50,659 bases of DNA from the NCBI GenBank assembly GCA_015852425.1, contig JAAAIG010000198.1, forward strand, positions 1-50,659, given 5' to 3'. Both the position numbers and the translations under genes were made by a program. How positions within the stretch are numbered: the first letter of the stretch is position 1; every line of letters starts with the position of its first letter. The notes under the pieces were generated by a model. That model had not been told where the DNA came from. It saw only the letters and a list, made by a program, of their open reading frames with translations, and ran no database searches. This document shows positions 7,939 to 19,923 of the stretch, piece after piece. The DNA is from Gryganskiella cystojenkinii. Its lineage: Eukaryota > Mortierellomycota > Mortierellomycetes > Mortierellales > Mortierellaceae.

Positions 7939-9544
7939 CTACTCCTCGATCAAGTAGTCGAAACCGTAGGCTAAATAATGGTAATGAAACAACAGGAATG
8001 AGATGATGTACGGAACAATGTGTCAGCAAGCTTTCATCATCACAATCAAATAAATTGAGAAACAAAAGATCAGATAACCGAAAGCTTTTTCTTTTTCTCT
8101 CTCTCTCTCTCTCTCTCTTATCTATCTTACCCATGATGCCCTGCATGTAACATCCAAGGACGATTCCGCCACCGACACGTGAGACCCAATGATCAAATCT
8201 ACAAAAAAAAGCCAACGTATAAAACAATTGCCAATGATGTGGATGAAAATGTCCAGGGACCGACGCGGACCAGACATAGGGCTGATAGGGCTGGATCGTC
8301 ACCTCGAGTTCCACGGGGATAAGGGCGGAAGGGGCTGTCACTGTGGTAGTCGCGACGGCGACGGCGGCAGGGGCGGTCGTGGAAAAAGTAGAAGGTGAAA
8401 GGTTATTATTATGATCATTGTTGTTGCCATTGGATTCGACCAAGAAATCGCGAGACCCGTTGCGGCTGACAAGGCGACTCCCGTTTCTCGTAGACGGCGC
8501 CGACTCTAGAAGATTGGAAGGGCTCACCGGTCCGGATAAAGGAGGTTCGCCATTGTCGACGCCACTCATATGAAGAACCACTGTACCTGCTTCTGTTGAC
8601 GAAGTGCCCGCGTTGCCATTCTCTGCATCTGAGGGAGGATCGATCGTCTGTTGCGGCTGCTGTTTCTTGGCCGCGGCATCAATCTTTTGTTGTTTCCGAA
8701 GCTTCCTCGCCTCGACGGCGGCCTTTTGTCTCCACTGAAGTTGAAGCATCCAGTTGTACAACTTTGACAGGTGGAACACGTCCGTGTTCTGTTGCTTCAG
8801 ACACGCGTATCCAATCAAAGTCAAAATGACAGGGATCAACAATCCAAGAAGGTAATAGCCCACAAATCCCGGGATGATCTTTGTGAGCTGGATCGCGAGA
8901 TAAACATGGTATCCTGCAAAAACCAAGACGACGGCCGTTGCGCCTGCAAAGAGTGCATACATTCCAAAGGGCCATGTCTTCCAGGAAGGTAAGGAGGTCT
9001 TTGCAAAGTCGAGTTCGGCGATCATCTATCATGCAGGGGAGGAGGGACGAAGTATGCGTAATTGTCAATATCAGCGAAGTTGGCAAATACGATCATCATG
9101 TCATTATCTCGATCAAATTGGCATACCGAGTAACTTGGCCATGTAATCCAAAAGGCCAATATTGTGATCCAGCTATTGAGTAATTAAAGAGGAGACAACA
9201 GGGGAAACTGGTTACCAATGTTATACTCTAATTGTTCATCAATTGGTGTAAAAGTCGCGAGCTCAAATGCGTCTTTACTTGAGTGTCTGAGCATAGTTGC
9301 CAAAGATAAAGACGATCAAGCCATAAGAAGTAGCCTTCAAGAGATCCTGGTAGTGTCGAGCGGGCCGTTTCGCGTTGTGTTCCCAATTGAAGACGGTCGC
9401 GACAAAGATGTAGACTGGGTAAGGGATCAAGACCGTGGCGAGCATAAAGTAGATAAACCTGACAGGGTCAAAAGACCCTACCCAGTTGTTCATGCCACAA
9501 GTGGCATAATCGGGTTCCATTGGTTGCCAGCCCATGTTTGCCAA
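7939..9544 (-). CDS. Multipass (about 7-TM) membrane protein with HxHxHHW motif
   Basis: Four exons in phase: 9544-9279, 9172-9127, 9025-8131, 7970-7939, giving 412 residues; donors GTAAAG, GTATGC and GTAAGA, acceptors AATAG, GATAG and TTTAG. The short second exon encodes a membrane span (NWITILAFWITWPSYS). Hydrophobic spans fall near residues 30-52, 70-102, 118-144 and 149-175, then a long basic/Gln and Ser/Asn-rich hydrophilic loop (~185-345), then two more spans. Just before the penultimate span is HFHPHHW, a histidine cluster at the membrane edge, and the protein ends MAYGFDYLIEE. The start could be residue 4. No family name is certain. A metal site or redox role is only a guess. Confidence 0.72.
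8096..8119. repeat. (CT)n microsatellite
   Basis: About 12 CT dinucleotides, located in the last intron of the membrane-protein gene. Confidence 0.9.
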
Positions 9545-10367
9545 ATGAGTGAATGAAGAGAATGAGAAAGGGAGGGGAGGAAAAGAGGAAAAGGTGTAGG
9601 GAGAGCTACGAACGAATGAAAGGAGGAGAGAAGTGAAGGACGTGTGGGAGTGGGAGAAAAAGAAAAGGCCCCGAAAATAGTCTGTTCCAGATAGCGTTGG
9701 ATACCAACAAAGGGGACCGAGGACAACAGTGCAGAGAGAGAGAGAGTCAGTCTAAAGTGGAGAAGGAACAAGTCCCGGGTATTACGCCAAGGGGTGATGA
9801 GCACTTTTTGTCAAAACGGGACACGAAAAAACAGCTGAAAGTGAATTTTGACATGGCCATGACGGAATGAATGAGAGGTGGGGGTTTTGGAGAAAGACAA
9901 GAAGAAAAAAAAATAGGCGCACAAGCCCCAGGCACAAGAGGGGCACGCGTTCTTCTCTTTCTCGACCTCGTGGTGGTCAAATTGGCACGGACGAGTTTGT
10001 CCTACCTTGTCGCAAGGGACTAGGGAGCTCCTTGTTCAGAACCAACAACAGCTGTGAGCTCGGTCAGATTGAAGGAGAAGATACCGGACTACCGGTGACC
10101 TCAAGTAAGCAAGGCAAGAGGTTGCAGGCGAAGCAATTGAGCCTCAGCTATCAGCTGGGGGCTGGGTTCATAAGGAGGCGTTTGGATCCCAGATGTCCAA
10201 GGGTGGTGCCTGCGAGCTGTTCGGTGTGAAGCGGGAAGGGAAAAAAAAAAGTCAAAAAAAAATTGGAGATGAGTTTAAAAAAATTGGTGGCTTTGATTTT
10301 TGGATAAAGAGACTTTGAGCCCGTGCAACTGATTTGTTCTCTCTCTTTCAATCCACCAACACATAAA
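9545..10367. other. Divergent promoter region
   Basis: Intergenic space between the - strand membrane protein and + strand uL4. It is A/G-rich on the + strand near the first gene and pyrimidine-rich (TTCTCTCTCTTTCAATCC) just before the uL4 start, as usual for fungal ribosomal protein leaders. No other gene seen. Confidence 0.5.
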
Positions 10368-11886
10368 ATGGTAATACTCAATTGCAGAGCGTAGTGGATC
10401 CATCGGAACGCATCCATCCATCCATCCGTGGACTTTATCGATACATCTATCTGTGCAACAATACCATCCTGCCGTCGCCATCAACGTGGCTATCAACATG
10501 CTGGAATCCGATTTTCGTCGTATCTTCACTGGAATCGACACTCGACTGTTCCATGCAGATGGAGGGGGGGAAGGGCAAGTTGATCTAGATCAACATGGTC
10601 AGAAATGAACCTTACATCTCGATCAGCTCAGTTCGGTCAAACTTCACAGGACACAGGAAGGAGCTGTTTGCAGTGAATACGGAATCAACGAGGAGGGGAT
10701 CAACCAGGATTGGAATCATCTCTCTCACAGGGACAACAATGACAACCAAAGCAGTCGACTAATCATAACATCAAATCAACAATAGGCTGCTCGTCCCGTT
10801 ATCTCCATCTTCTCCGAGTCTGGCAAGGAGGCCATTGGCACCCAGGTCTTGCCCGCTGTCTTCAAGGCCCCCATCCGCCCTGATGTTGTCCAGTTCGTTC
10901 ACAAGAACATGAACAAGAACCACCGCCAGGCCTACTCCGTCTCCGAGAAGGCTGGTCACCAGACCTCTGCTGAGTCCTGGGGTACCGGTCGTGCTGTTGC
11001 CCGTATCCCCCGTGTCTCTGGAGGTGGTACCCACCGTTCCGGTCAGGCCGCTTTCGGTAACATGTGCCGTGGAGGTCGTATGTTCGCCCCTACCAAGATC
11101 TGGCGCAAGTGGCACGTCAAGACCAACCAGAACCAGAAGCGTTTCGCTACTGCCTCTGCTTTGGCTGCCTCTGCTCTCCCCTCTTTGGTCTTGGCCCGTG
11201 GTCACAGAATTGAGCAGATCGAGGAGGTCCCCCTCGTCGTCGGATCCGGTGTTGAGTCTTTGACCAAGACCAAGGCTGCCGTCGCCCTTCTCGAGTCCAT
11301 CCACGCCTACGCTGATGTCGTCAAGGTCTCCAACTCCCGCAAGCTCCGTGCTGGTGTCGGTAAGATGCGTAACCGTCGTCACCGCCAGCGTCGCGGTCCC
11401 CTCGTTGTCTACTCCGAGGATAACGGTATCGTCAAGGCTTTCCGCAACATCCCCGGTGTTGAGCTCGCCAACGTCCGTACCCTCAACTTGTTGCAGCTCG
11501 CTCCCGGTGGACACATGGGTCGCTTCATCATCTGGACCCAGGGTGCTTTCGCCATGTTGGATCAGATCTACGGTACCTACCGCAAGGCCTCTTCCCTCAA
11601 GAAGGACTACTCCCTCCCCTCCCACATCATGTCGAACCCCGATGTTACCCGTATCATCAACTCTGCTGAGATCCAGGGTTCTTTGAAGGCTGCCGGTCCC
11701 GCCAAGACCCCCCGCCCTTACACCCAGAAGAAGAACCCCCTCAAGTCGATGGCCGTCATGAACCGCCTCAACCCCTATGCCCAGACTCTTCGCCGTGCCG
11801 AGATCCTCAAGAAGACCCAGAAGAAGTCTGCCAAGAAGGCCCCCAAGACCTCTGCTGCCTTCTTGAACACCTTGAACTCCGAGTAA
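10368..11886 (+). CDS. RPL4: 60S ribosomal protein uL4 (L4)
   Basis: The first coding exon is only the ATG (10368-10370). A 415-nt intron (10371-10785, GTAATA...AATAG) follows, then exon 2 (10786-11886) gives [11 protein letters not shown] and 367 residues, matching the ~362 aa of yeast L4. Hallmark eukaryotic uL4 sequences include [27 protein letters not shown] (with one preceding change), [26 protein letters not shown], the extended internal loop that lines the exit tunnel, and a basic C-terminal tail ([13 protein letters not shown]). Codon use is strongly biased to C-ending and CGT/GGT codons, unlike neighbours and as expected for a highly expressed gene. The intron after the start codon mimics many ribosomal protein genes and may carry regulatory signals; no snoRNA boxes were seen in it. 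Erb1, a 60S assembly factor, follows downstream on the same strand. Confidence 0.96.
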
Positions 11887-12486
11887 ATCTTTTTGCTCAA
11901 GCACACAAGTCTAAGTCGTTTTGTGGGGTTGTGAACAAGTTCAGCTGGATGCAAAAGCGTTGGATCATTTCTTTTGGATGAACATGCGATTGATAAAAGT
12001 GAGAATCTTTTTCTCCACAAAATAAAAAGAATAATCCCTAAAAAGATTGTTGTCATAATAATATGAATTCTTTGGTGGTCCTTATGTTACTTTGTTGGAG
12101 AGCCATGACTTGGATTCTCTTGATTGTGGTGTTTCCTGGTTCCTTGCCCTGTGTTTATGAGCGGTTGAGCGAGAATCGACTTCGAAAAGTACACTGGAAA
12201 AAGTGACTGCTTATCAAAAAAAAGAAAAAAAAATCAACAGAAGCCGAGCCACCAAAACGTATTGGCCTCTCTTTTTTTTTTTTAAGCACAGAGGACGGTG
12301 CAAAGGAATTTCATCGCCCTTCAACAACTGCATCGCTCATTACTCATTTGCGGTCTGTCTGATCACCCTTTCTTTCCATTCTCTGTGCCATCGACCTCGT
12401 TTGTCACTGTAATTCCTGCTCTTTCATTCATTCCCCCTCACATTCTATATTCACATCGCCTTTAATACACATTCATACATATACAC
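11887..12486. other. Intergenic, uL4 3' region and Erb1 promoter
   Basis: AATAAA at ~12021 fits the uL4 poly(A) signal. The Erb1 leader is C/T-rich (CTTTCATTCATTCCCCCTCAC). Several short poly-A and poly-T runs lie between. No gene seen. Confidence 0.5.
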
Positions 12487-15090
12487 ATGCCAGCACCAAG
12501 ACCCACTCGAAAGGCTGCTGCTGTCGCCACAAAGCCAGCCAAAAAGATTTCTGCTCCTGCACCAAAGAGCAGAAAGAGAACCGTCGAGGAGGCCAAACAG
12601 GACTCTGAGGACGAGTTTGAGGGTGTCGAGATTGATATGAACTCGGATGAAGAAGACGCCTCCGAGGGCGACGATGAGGAGGAGGATGACGATGATGCGG
12701 AAGAGTTCCCCGAGGAGGACGGCCAAGATATGTCTGCCGCTGATATCGACGAAGATGAGGATGAGGACTCTGAAGATTCCTATATGGACGGTGACAGCAT
12801 TGCCGACAGTCAAGAGGAGAACGAGGACGACGAGGATGAGGAAGGTAGTGACTTTGACGACCTCATGAGAGAGGACGACATCGACCCCAACTTTGGTCAC
12901 AACTTGAACGATCCTCTTCCCGAGGAGAGTGATTACAACCCCATCAGACGCGAATACCCAGAGATCGATGCCTCTTACGACAGTGATTCATCCACAGAGG
13001 AGGTAAAGAACCGAACTGACTAGGCTCAATTTCCGGTGTATCAATACTGAATTGAAGTCCGTTTATGTTAACCATGCCGCCCCTCTATGTCAATTATAGA
13101 ACGAGAACACAGTAGGAAACATCCCCATGGAATGGTACGACGAGTACCCCCACATCGGTTACGATATCGACGGCAAAAAGATCATGCGCCCCGCTACTGG
13201 CGACGAACTCGACAAATTCCTCAGCACCATGGACGATCCCGACTCGTGGCTCTCTGCTCACAACTACAAGGAGGGACAGGATGTCAAGTTGACTGCAGAG
13301 GAACTGGACATCATTCGCAGATTGGAGGGCAACCGTATCCCCGATGCCGACTACAACCCCTACGAGGACCAGGTCGAGTTCTTCTCATCCAAGACCGAGA
13401 TCATGCCCTTGTCTGCTGCTCCTGAACCCAAGCGTCGTTTCATTCCTTCGAAGCACGAGGCCAAGAGAATCATGAAGATCGTGCGTGCGATTCGTGAGGG
13501 CCGTATTGTCCCTCGCAAGTCTGGATATGTCCCACCCAAGCCCAAGTACTACAACCTCTGGAACGATGCCGAGGACAAGCCCAGGGAGGAACACGTCATG
13601 CACATCACTGCTCCCAAGATGAAGTTGCCCACGCACGACGAGAGTTACAACCCCCCAGCCGAGTACTTGCCCACAGAAGAAGAGATCAAGGAGTGGAACG
13701 AGATGGACAAGGAGGATCGTCCCAAGAACTATCTCCCTCAAAAGTACAACGCCCTCAGGAACGTTCCCGGTTACGGTCAATTTATTCAGGAGCGATTCGA
13801 GCGTTGTTTGGATCTTTACTTGGCTCCTCGTGTCCGCAAGAACCGTCTCAACATCGATCCCGAGTCTCTTATCCCCAAGTTGCCCTCGCCTCGCGACTTG
13901 CAGCCCTTCCCTACCCGTCTTGCGATCGAGTACTTGGGTCACGAGGGTCGCGTTCGTTCCATTTCTGTGGATCCTTCTGGTCTCTGGTTGGCGTCTGGAA
14001 GTGATGACAAGACTGTTCGTATCTGGGAAGTCTCAACGGGTCGCTGCATGGCTACCTATCACGTCGATGAGTTGGTGACCTCGGTCGTATGGGGCCCTAA
14101 CAAGGAGATTGCCGTCTTGGCTGTCTCCTGCGGATACAAGGTCGGATTGATCTTGCCCGAGAAGCTCTTCTCGCCCGAGCTCACTTTGCATTCGGAGGAG
14201 TACTTGAAGGCCGGATTCGCAAACGTGGCTACAACTGAACCTAACCCCAAGGCTGCTTGGAAGCAACCTACACCTGCCGAGCACGATCAGGGCATCCGCG
14301 TCTGGGTCCATCTTCAAAAGCCTGTGAAGCAAGTGACGTGGCACCGCAAGGGAGATTATTTTTCGACGGTAGCACCCGATGCCAACAACTCTGCTGTCCT
14401 TATTCACCAGTTGACTAAGCACCAGACTCAACAACCGTTCAAGAAGACCAAGGGAGCCGTTCAGCGTGTCATGTTCCACCCCACCAAGCCCATGTTCTTT
14501 GTCGCGACCCAGCGCTACGTCCGTCAGTACAACTTGCAACGTCAAGAGTTGGTCAAGACCATGATGACAGGAGTCAAGTGGGTGTCGTCCTTGGATATTC
14601 ACCCTGCTGGAGACAACTTGATCATTGGATCTTATGATAAACGTCTCTGCTGGTTCGATCTCGATCTCTCATCCAAGCCCTACAAGACTCTCAGATACCA
14701 CACCCAGGCCATTCGTTCAGTAGCCTACCATAAGCGTTATCCTCTCTTTGCCTCTTGTGCAGATGATGGTAATGTCCAGATCTTCCACGGTATGGTCTAC
14801 AACGATCTGTTGCAGAACCCATTGATTGTCCCTGTCAAGATTTTGAAGGATGTTCACAAGCGTGTTGATGCTCTCGGTAAGCCTCTAATTTGCAATCCAC
14901 TTTTTTTTTTTGACGTGTGTTTTCTTTAATGCATTGTTTCTTTCGATTCGTTTTTTTTTCCGGGTTTCTAACTTACGATGATGATCGTTTTACTTCTTTT
15001 TCTATAGGTGCATTATGCGTGGAATGGCACCCTAACCAGCCCTGGTTGATCTCAAGTGGTGCTGATCATACTATCAAGTTGTTTTCTTAA
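12487..15090 (+). CDS. ERB1: Ribosome biogenesis protein Erb1/BOP1
   Basis: Three exons (12487-13002, 13100-14876, 15008-15090) join in phase to 791 residues; yeast Erb1 is 807. The N-terminal ~150 residues are basic (PAPRPTRKAAAVATKPAKK) then extremely acidic Asp/Glu/Ser runs. The BOP1-N region follows, with the signature NTVGNIPMEWYDEYPHIGYD and DGKKIMRPATGDELD, then a C-terminal seven-bladed WD40 propeller (for example LASGSDDKTVRIWEVSTGRC; last blade ends SSGADHTIKLFS). Erb1 works with Nop7/Pes1 and Ytm1/WDR12 in the nucleolus in 27S pre-rRNA processing and is removed by Mdn1. The last intron splits GALCVEWHPNQPW, completing the propeller. All phases agree; assignment is firm. Confidence 0.95.
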
Positions 15091-16319
15091 AACAATAGAA
15101 AAAAAAAAAGAGTTTCTCGACCAAGTACCCATGACCAATTTTTTTTTTATTTAGCATTGACTCATCCTCTGTCCGCTTGTCAACTACCTACCCACATCCA
15201 CTCTATCCTCCCATTTTTACTTTTGCATCGTTCATTTTTCATAGAACTCCCCCTCATCGAATAACATTGTGTTTTTTTATCAGACAATAAGTACCGACAG
15301 ACAGAGGGGACGAATGACTGACCCTGAGGATGGACACGTACTGTATTATGTGATGACCCTGGTAATTGTACAAGAAATGAAGACTAGCGGTCTTTGTTCA
15401 CCCTCCGTCCACTTCTGAGTTTTTGTTGCGCTACAGCAAACACAAAAGTCAGAGGAAATGGAAATGAAAGTAAAGTCAAAAATGGAAGGAAATTGAAGAA
15501 AGAGAAACCCAGCAGAAACAAAGATATTCTTGGCGTGGGCGAATGAAATGAACGGACCCTGGTTTACTCGCCGGGGTATCTTTGCCCAATACTTTTTGTC
15601 ATAGAAAAAATCGTTGTCAAATCAGGGACCAGGAACGGAACCCGAGTTAGCTTTCTCTGTAAGACTCCTCTTTAATGAAAAAGTCTCAATCTTAACCGCT
15701 TCTTCTTCGGTCGTCTTGCCGGAAAATATTTTTTCTTCTTCTCTTTCTCTTCAATCATTCTCTATCCTCGTAACGACTTTTTATTTTGTTTTTTTTTGCA
15801 TACCCTTTTTTATTCCTAACGACCACTTCACAAGTAACGCCCTTTTACGAAAGCACAAAACCCTTGCTCCTTTTTACGACCCCATATCCGACCCCAAACA
15901 CAATACACACAATGAAGTTTAAAAGACCTAAAGATACCCAGACCAAGAAGGAATCCGCAAGTCATTTGACTGTCAATGGAGGTAAATTAGATTCGACTCT
16001 GTGACAATTGAACATTCCAGGAACCCCATTCCAGAGTGTACTGGACAGGCCTATTGAAAGCGAATGAGAAGAAAGACCATTAGAGGAGAGAGAGAGCAAA
16101 GGAATCGCTTTTTTTTTCTCTCTGCTCTGTACTCTTCCCTTTCTTCTTTCTCCACCTTTTTTACTGCAGCTGCAGCAAAGGCACAGCATTTTTTTTTTTG
16201 AAAAAAAAAAGAGGGGAACAAAGATCGATCCGTCGTTTTCTGTCTGTGCAACAGACCCATCCCACACGCCACCAAAAATAATTAGTCTACTTTTTCCTTG
16301 TGTTTACTTCATCCATAAC
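15091..16319. other. Intergenic, long A/T and C/T runs
   Basis: Contains the Erb1 3' end and the MscS promoter. Many homopolymer A and T tracts, AG/CT-rich segments (16085-16140) and a ~20-base T/A tract near 16190-16210. I see no coding region or RNA gene. Confidence 0.5.
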
Positions 16320-19080
16320 ATGCCCAAACACAACAAAACGAGATCAACTTTGGGGCACTTTCGTTCTAATACTGTGCGTCCCTCTACCCTAGATATACCA
16401 CTTATGATGACCTTTACGCCGAGCTCACCTTGCGATCCCTCGGGTTCAACACCCATGTCCTTCCCTCCAGCAGAGGATCTGATGGAACCCACTCAACTGC
16501 ACCCTTACGCCACCCCAACCACCTCAGGATCCCATGACAACAACAGCGCATATATCCACAGTCACTCAAATCAACCTCAACAACAACAACATCAACATCA
16601 ACAACATCAACAACAACAATATCAACAATTCAAAAAATCAAATGCTCCTCCATTACCAAACTCGACTCTTATTGAGATTGAACGGATTCTCAAACAGGAC
16701 GAAGCGATCGAGAAGGATTTCACACCGCCCAGACAAGCCATGAACAGTGACGAGTCTGATTTCGATTGGGATGAGGACATCAACATTGATGATAACGGTC
16801 AGGTCCACAAACGTCGCAAAGACAAGACTCGATCCAAATGGAGAAAACTCTCACCGTTCTTGCGCATGGTCATCATGATGCTGATTGTGACGCCCATCGT
16901 GGCTCTGCCTGCGATCTTGACCGGGATCTTTTTGAAAGTCAGTCCGCCCACCACCAACGATTCTGCCGCATTGGCGTCTTACAACGATCAAATGGTCCGC
17001 AGGGATACCATCGTCTTGGTATTTACCTGGTTGGCGTTCATGTGGTGCATCGTCTGTATCACCAATTGGGGCGTCGATATTATCCCTGTTGTCATTGTCC
17101 GTTTCTCTTCCCTGATCACCAGCTCCCGTCTTGAAGCAGTCAAGTCTCGTTTGTTGATCTTTGTCGCGACCAAGAAGTACATCAAGTGGCTCTTTGCCGC
17201 CTGCTGGGCCACCGGCTCCTTTGCCTTTCTCTCGACCGTCATTCACCCGATCATCCACGACCAGAAATGGCAGTTGATCATCATCAAGGTCCTTGGCTCC
17301 ATCATTGCTGGTTGCGCTCTCGTCTTTATTGAAAAGGTCCTGTTGCAAATCATTTCAAAGAACTTTCATCAGACTGCTTATGCGGACCGTATCAAGGAAA
17401 ACAAGTATGCGCTCACGGTCCTGGATCGTCTCGGAACCTCGAAAAAGATCAGCAAGAAGTTGAGACCGACGCACAGCAGAAACAACACAGCCGAGAATGG
17501 CGATTACATGTACCCTTTTGCGACCGTGAACGGGTACCGATCCCGTCAGCAGTCTCGGTCTCCTAGTATGGATAACAGTGATACGGTCCACTTGACGGAA
17601 ACTCCGATCTCTGGCAACAACACACCCTTGGCGACCCCTACGGAACTCAACACTAGTCGCCACTCGACAGTTACACCCTCGGTACGCAGAATGCAGAGGG
17701 AGAGCAAAGGCGGCAAGCCGAATGATATCTTCAAGGGCATCAACCGAACCTTGCATGGTATCGCCATGGCTGACAGCACCCCCGCCAAGGACATCAACTC
17801 GACCGATAACGCAAAACGACTCGCCAAGACACTTTTCTACAACCTGCAGGGTAACGGCGAGGAGCTTGTCGTCGAGGATTTCTATCCATATTTCGAGACC
17901 GAGGAGAACGCAAAGGAGGCGTTTGCGATCTTTGACAAGGACGGCAACGGCGATATTTCCAAACGAGAGATGAAGGAAAAGATCTTTTATGTCTACAAGG
18001 AGCGCAAGGATCTCCATACCTCCTTGAGAGATCTATCCCAGGCTGTCGGCAAATTGGATATTATCTTTTTGACAATCGTGTCCGTCGTCTGGCTGTTGAT
18101 CATCTTGTCGATCTTTGGCACAGGTGTGGTCCAGAACATGTTGTCGATCGGTTCTTTCTTGGTCGCGTTGAGCTTTGTTTTTGGAAACTCGTTGAAAACC
18201 CTTTTCGAAAACATTGTCTTCCTGTTCATCACTGTAAGTTTTTTTTTTTTTATTATGTTTTCTTTTTTTTATCATTGATCAACGGCCAATTATTTCTGAT
18301 GGCAAGTTAGAAATTATGGCTGTTCTAACCACTCCTTCTACCGTTTTCTGACCTATGATAGCATCCATACGATTCCGGCGATCTTTGCAACATCGATGGT
18401 ACCGATATGTTTGTCCGTGAAGTCGGTCTAAACAGCACGATGTTTGTCACCTGGGATGGCAAGCGAATGTACTATCCCAACAACATTCTCAGTCAAAAAC
18501 CTATCCATAACGTCCGTCGATCCCCCAACATGTCTGAAAAGATTGTCCTCAACGTCGACTGCTACACGCCTCAGTCCAAGATTATGGAGTTGCGTGCTCG
18601 CATGCGTGATTTCTTGGTCCGCGAGAGCAAAGAGTTCTTGCCGGATATGGAGATTCAGATCCAGGAAATGGATGTAAAACTCAAGATCTCAATGGTCATT
18701 GAGCACAAAGGCAACTGGCAGGATTCTGGCCGCCGTTGGGCCCGTCGTACCAAGGTGAGGAACAATTTCCCGACAGTCTGTCTCCAATTGCGCTATTTGT
18801 CTTTGCCCACCAAAACACCATTACTGACACTCTCCCCTCTTTTTTTGCTTTTTATTAGTTCAACTTTGCACTCAAGGACGCTGTTGAGGAGATTGGTATC
18901 AAGTACTATGCTTTGCCTCAACGTGTCGAGGTCCTTCAAAGGGACCTTATCGATTTGGATTCACCCGAAATCGCGGACCAGGAGACCTTGGGCCCTAACT
19001 CTCCCTTGCGTCATTACTCGCCTGATCAAGTCGCAAAACTTTACAAGAGAAATACCATCAACCGTCCTCAAGGAGGATAG
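16320..19080 (+). CDS. EF-hand mechanosensitive ion channel, MscS family (Msy1/Msy2-like)
   Basis: Three exons (16320-18233, 18362-18754, 18859-19080) join in phase to 842 residues. The N-terminal ~180 residues are hydrophilic with a CAA-encoded Gln/His/Asn run (near residues 80-105). Four membrane spans follow around residues 180-340. After a ~170-residue Ser/Thr/Arg-rich loop comes an EF-hand: loop DKDGNGDISKRE at residues 539-550 with D, D, N, D and E at calcium-coordinating positions. Next are a further span (IIFLTIVSVVWLLIILS) and the MscS pore helix and beta-domain (SFVFGNSLKTLFENIVF, HPYDSGDLCNIDG). Fungal homologues (Msy1/Msy2 of fission yeast) sit in the ER and control calcium entry during hypo-osmotic shock. 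Function here is by family. Confidence 0.92.
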
Positions 19081-19923
19081 AAATAAGTCTCTGCTCAAAT
19101 ATTGCCACACGCCCACGCTCTTATTCATCCCCAACACTTTTTGCATTTCCAGCATGTTCATGAGAACCCCACTAGACAAAATAAAGAATGACACGAACGT
19201 AACGACAAAGCAAAAGGTACCTTCACATGCTGTTACTGCAAAAGAAGAAATCTGGGAAACGGCGATATGGGCTTGCAGCTTTGTTGACTCGAGGATGCAT
19301 CAGTACAGCCTGCTCCGTTTCGTTGACATTTTCGCGCAGACGTTTAATGCCAACCGCCTTTATGCATCATCCGTTCTTGGTGGTTTTTTTTTTTTTTTTC
19401 CCCTCGGGGGAAAGCCGAGAACCACAGCCTAGAAGACGCGTCGGAGACAAAATCTCGACAATCACTCTGTTTGTGCGTCCACTGGGAGATCGCATAAGCA
19501 GAGCATAGAACAGAGAGAGCCGAGAGCGGGTTGAATTGTTTTGGCACATGCGTTGAAGAAAAGAAAAACAAACAAGAAACGGACCCAGATTGAACAGAAA
19601 GAATTGAACAAAGGGATCCCACGTTCTTTTCTTTGGCATTTTTTTTTTTTTTTTCTCAGTTTTGAGAGCACCCTTCTGGGCTGAGGGACCAAAGCGCCAT
19701 GGCCTGTCGTGCAGTTTTCGTTCTTTGCATAAAGAGCGAATTGAATGAGATTACTGCTCGCATTCATTTCTTTGTTCTTCTTTCATCCTCTCCTCCTTTG
19801 TCATCAATCCTTCTTCTTCCTTTGTTTTCTGCATTTCTCTCTTTTTTTTTTATACCCCTTTGCCACCAAAAGCTTTTTTTAACGAACAAATGATACTCCC
19901 CACCTTTGCCTTAAACGACGATC
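19081..19923. other. Intergenic, MscS 3' end and GMC promoter
   Basis: T-runs at 19383-19400 and 19640-19657 and a C/T-rich leader (19770-19870). No gene supported. Confidence 0.5.

Noticed and set aside
9867..10229. 120-codon + strand frame upstream of uL4
   Set aside because: Lies in promoter sequence with Arg/Lys/Ser-rich chance composition and no family resemblance.
10371..10785. snoRNA in the long uL4 intron
   Set aside because: No paired C/D boxes or H/ACA hairpins with ANANNA found by eye.
10849..11904. Long - strand frame (377 codons, 11904-10771) opposite uL4
   Set aside because: It is the antisense shadow of a C-ending codon-biased gene; the + strand is unmistakable uL4.
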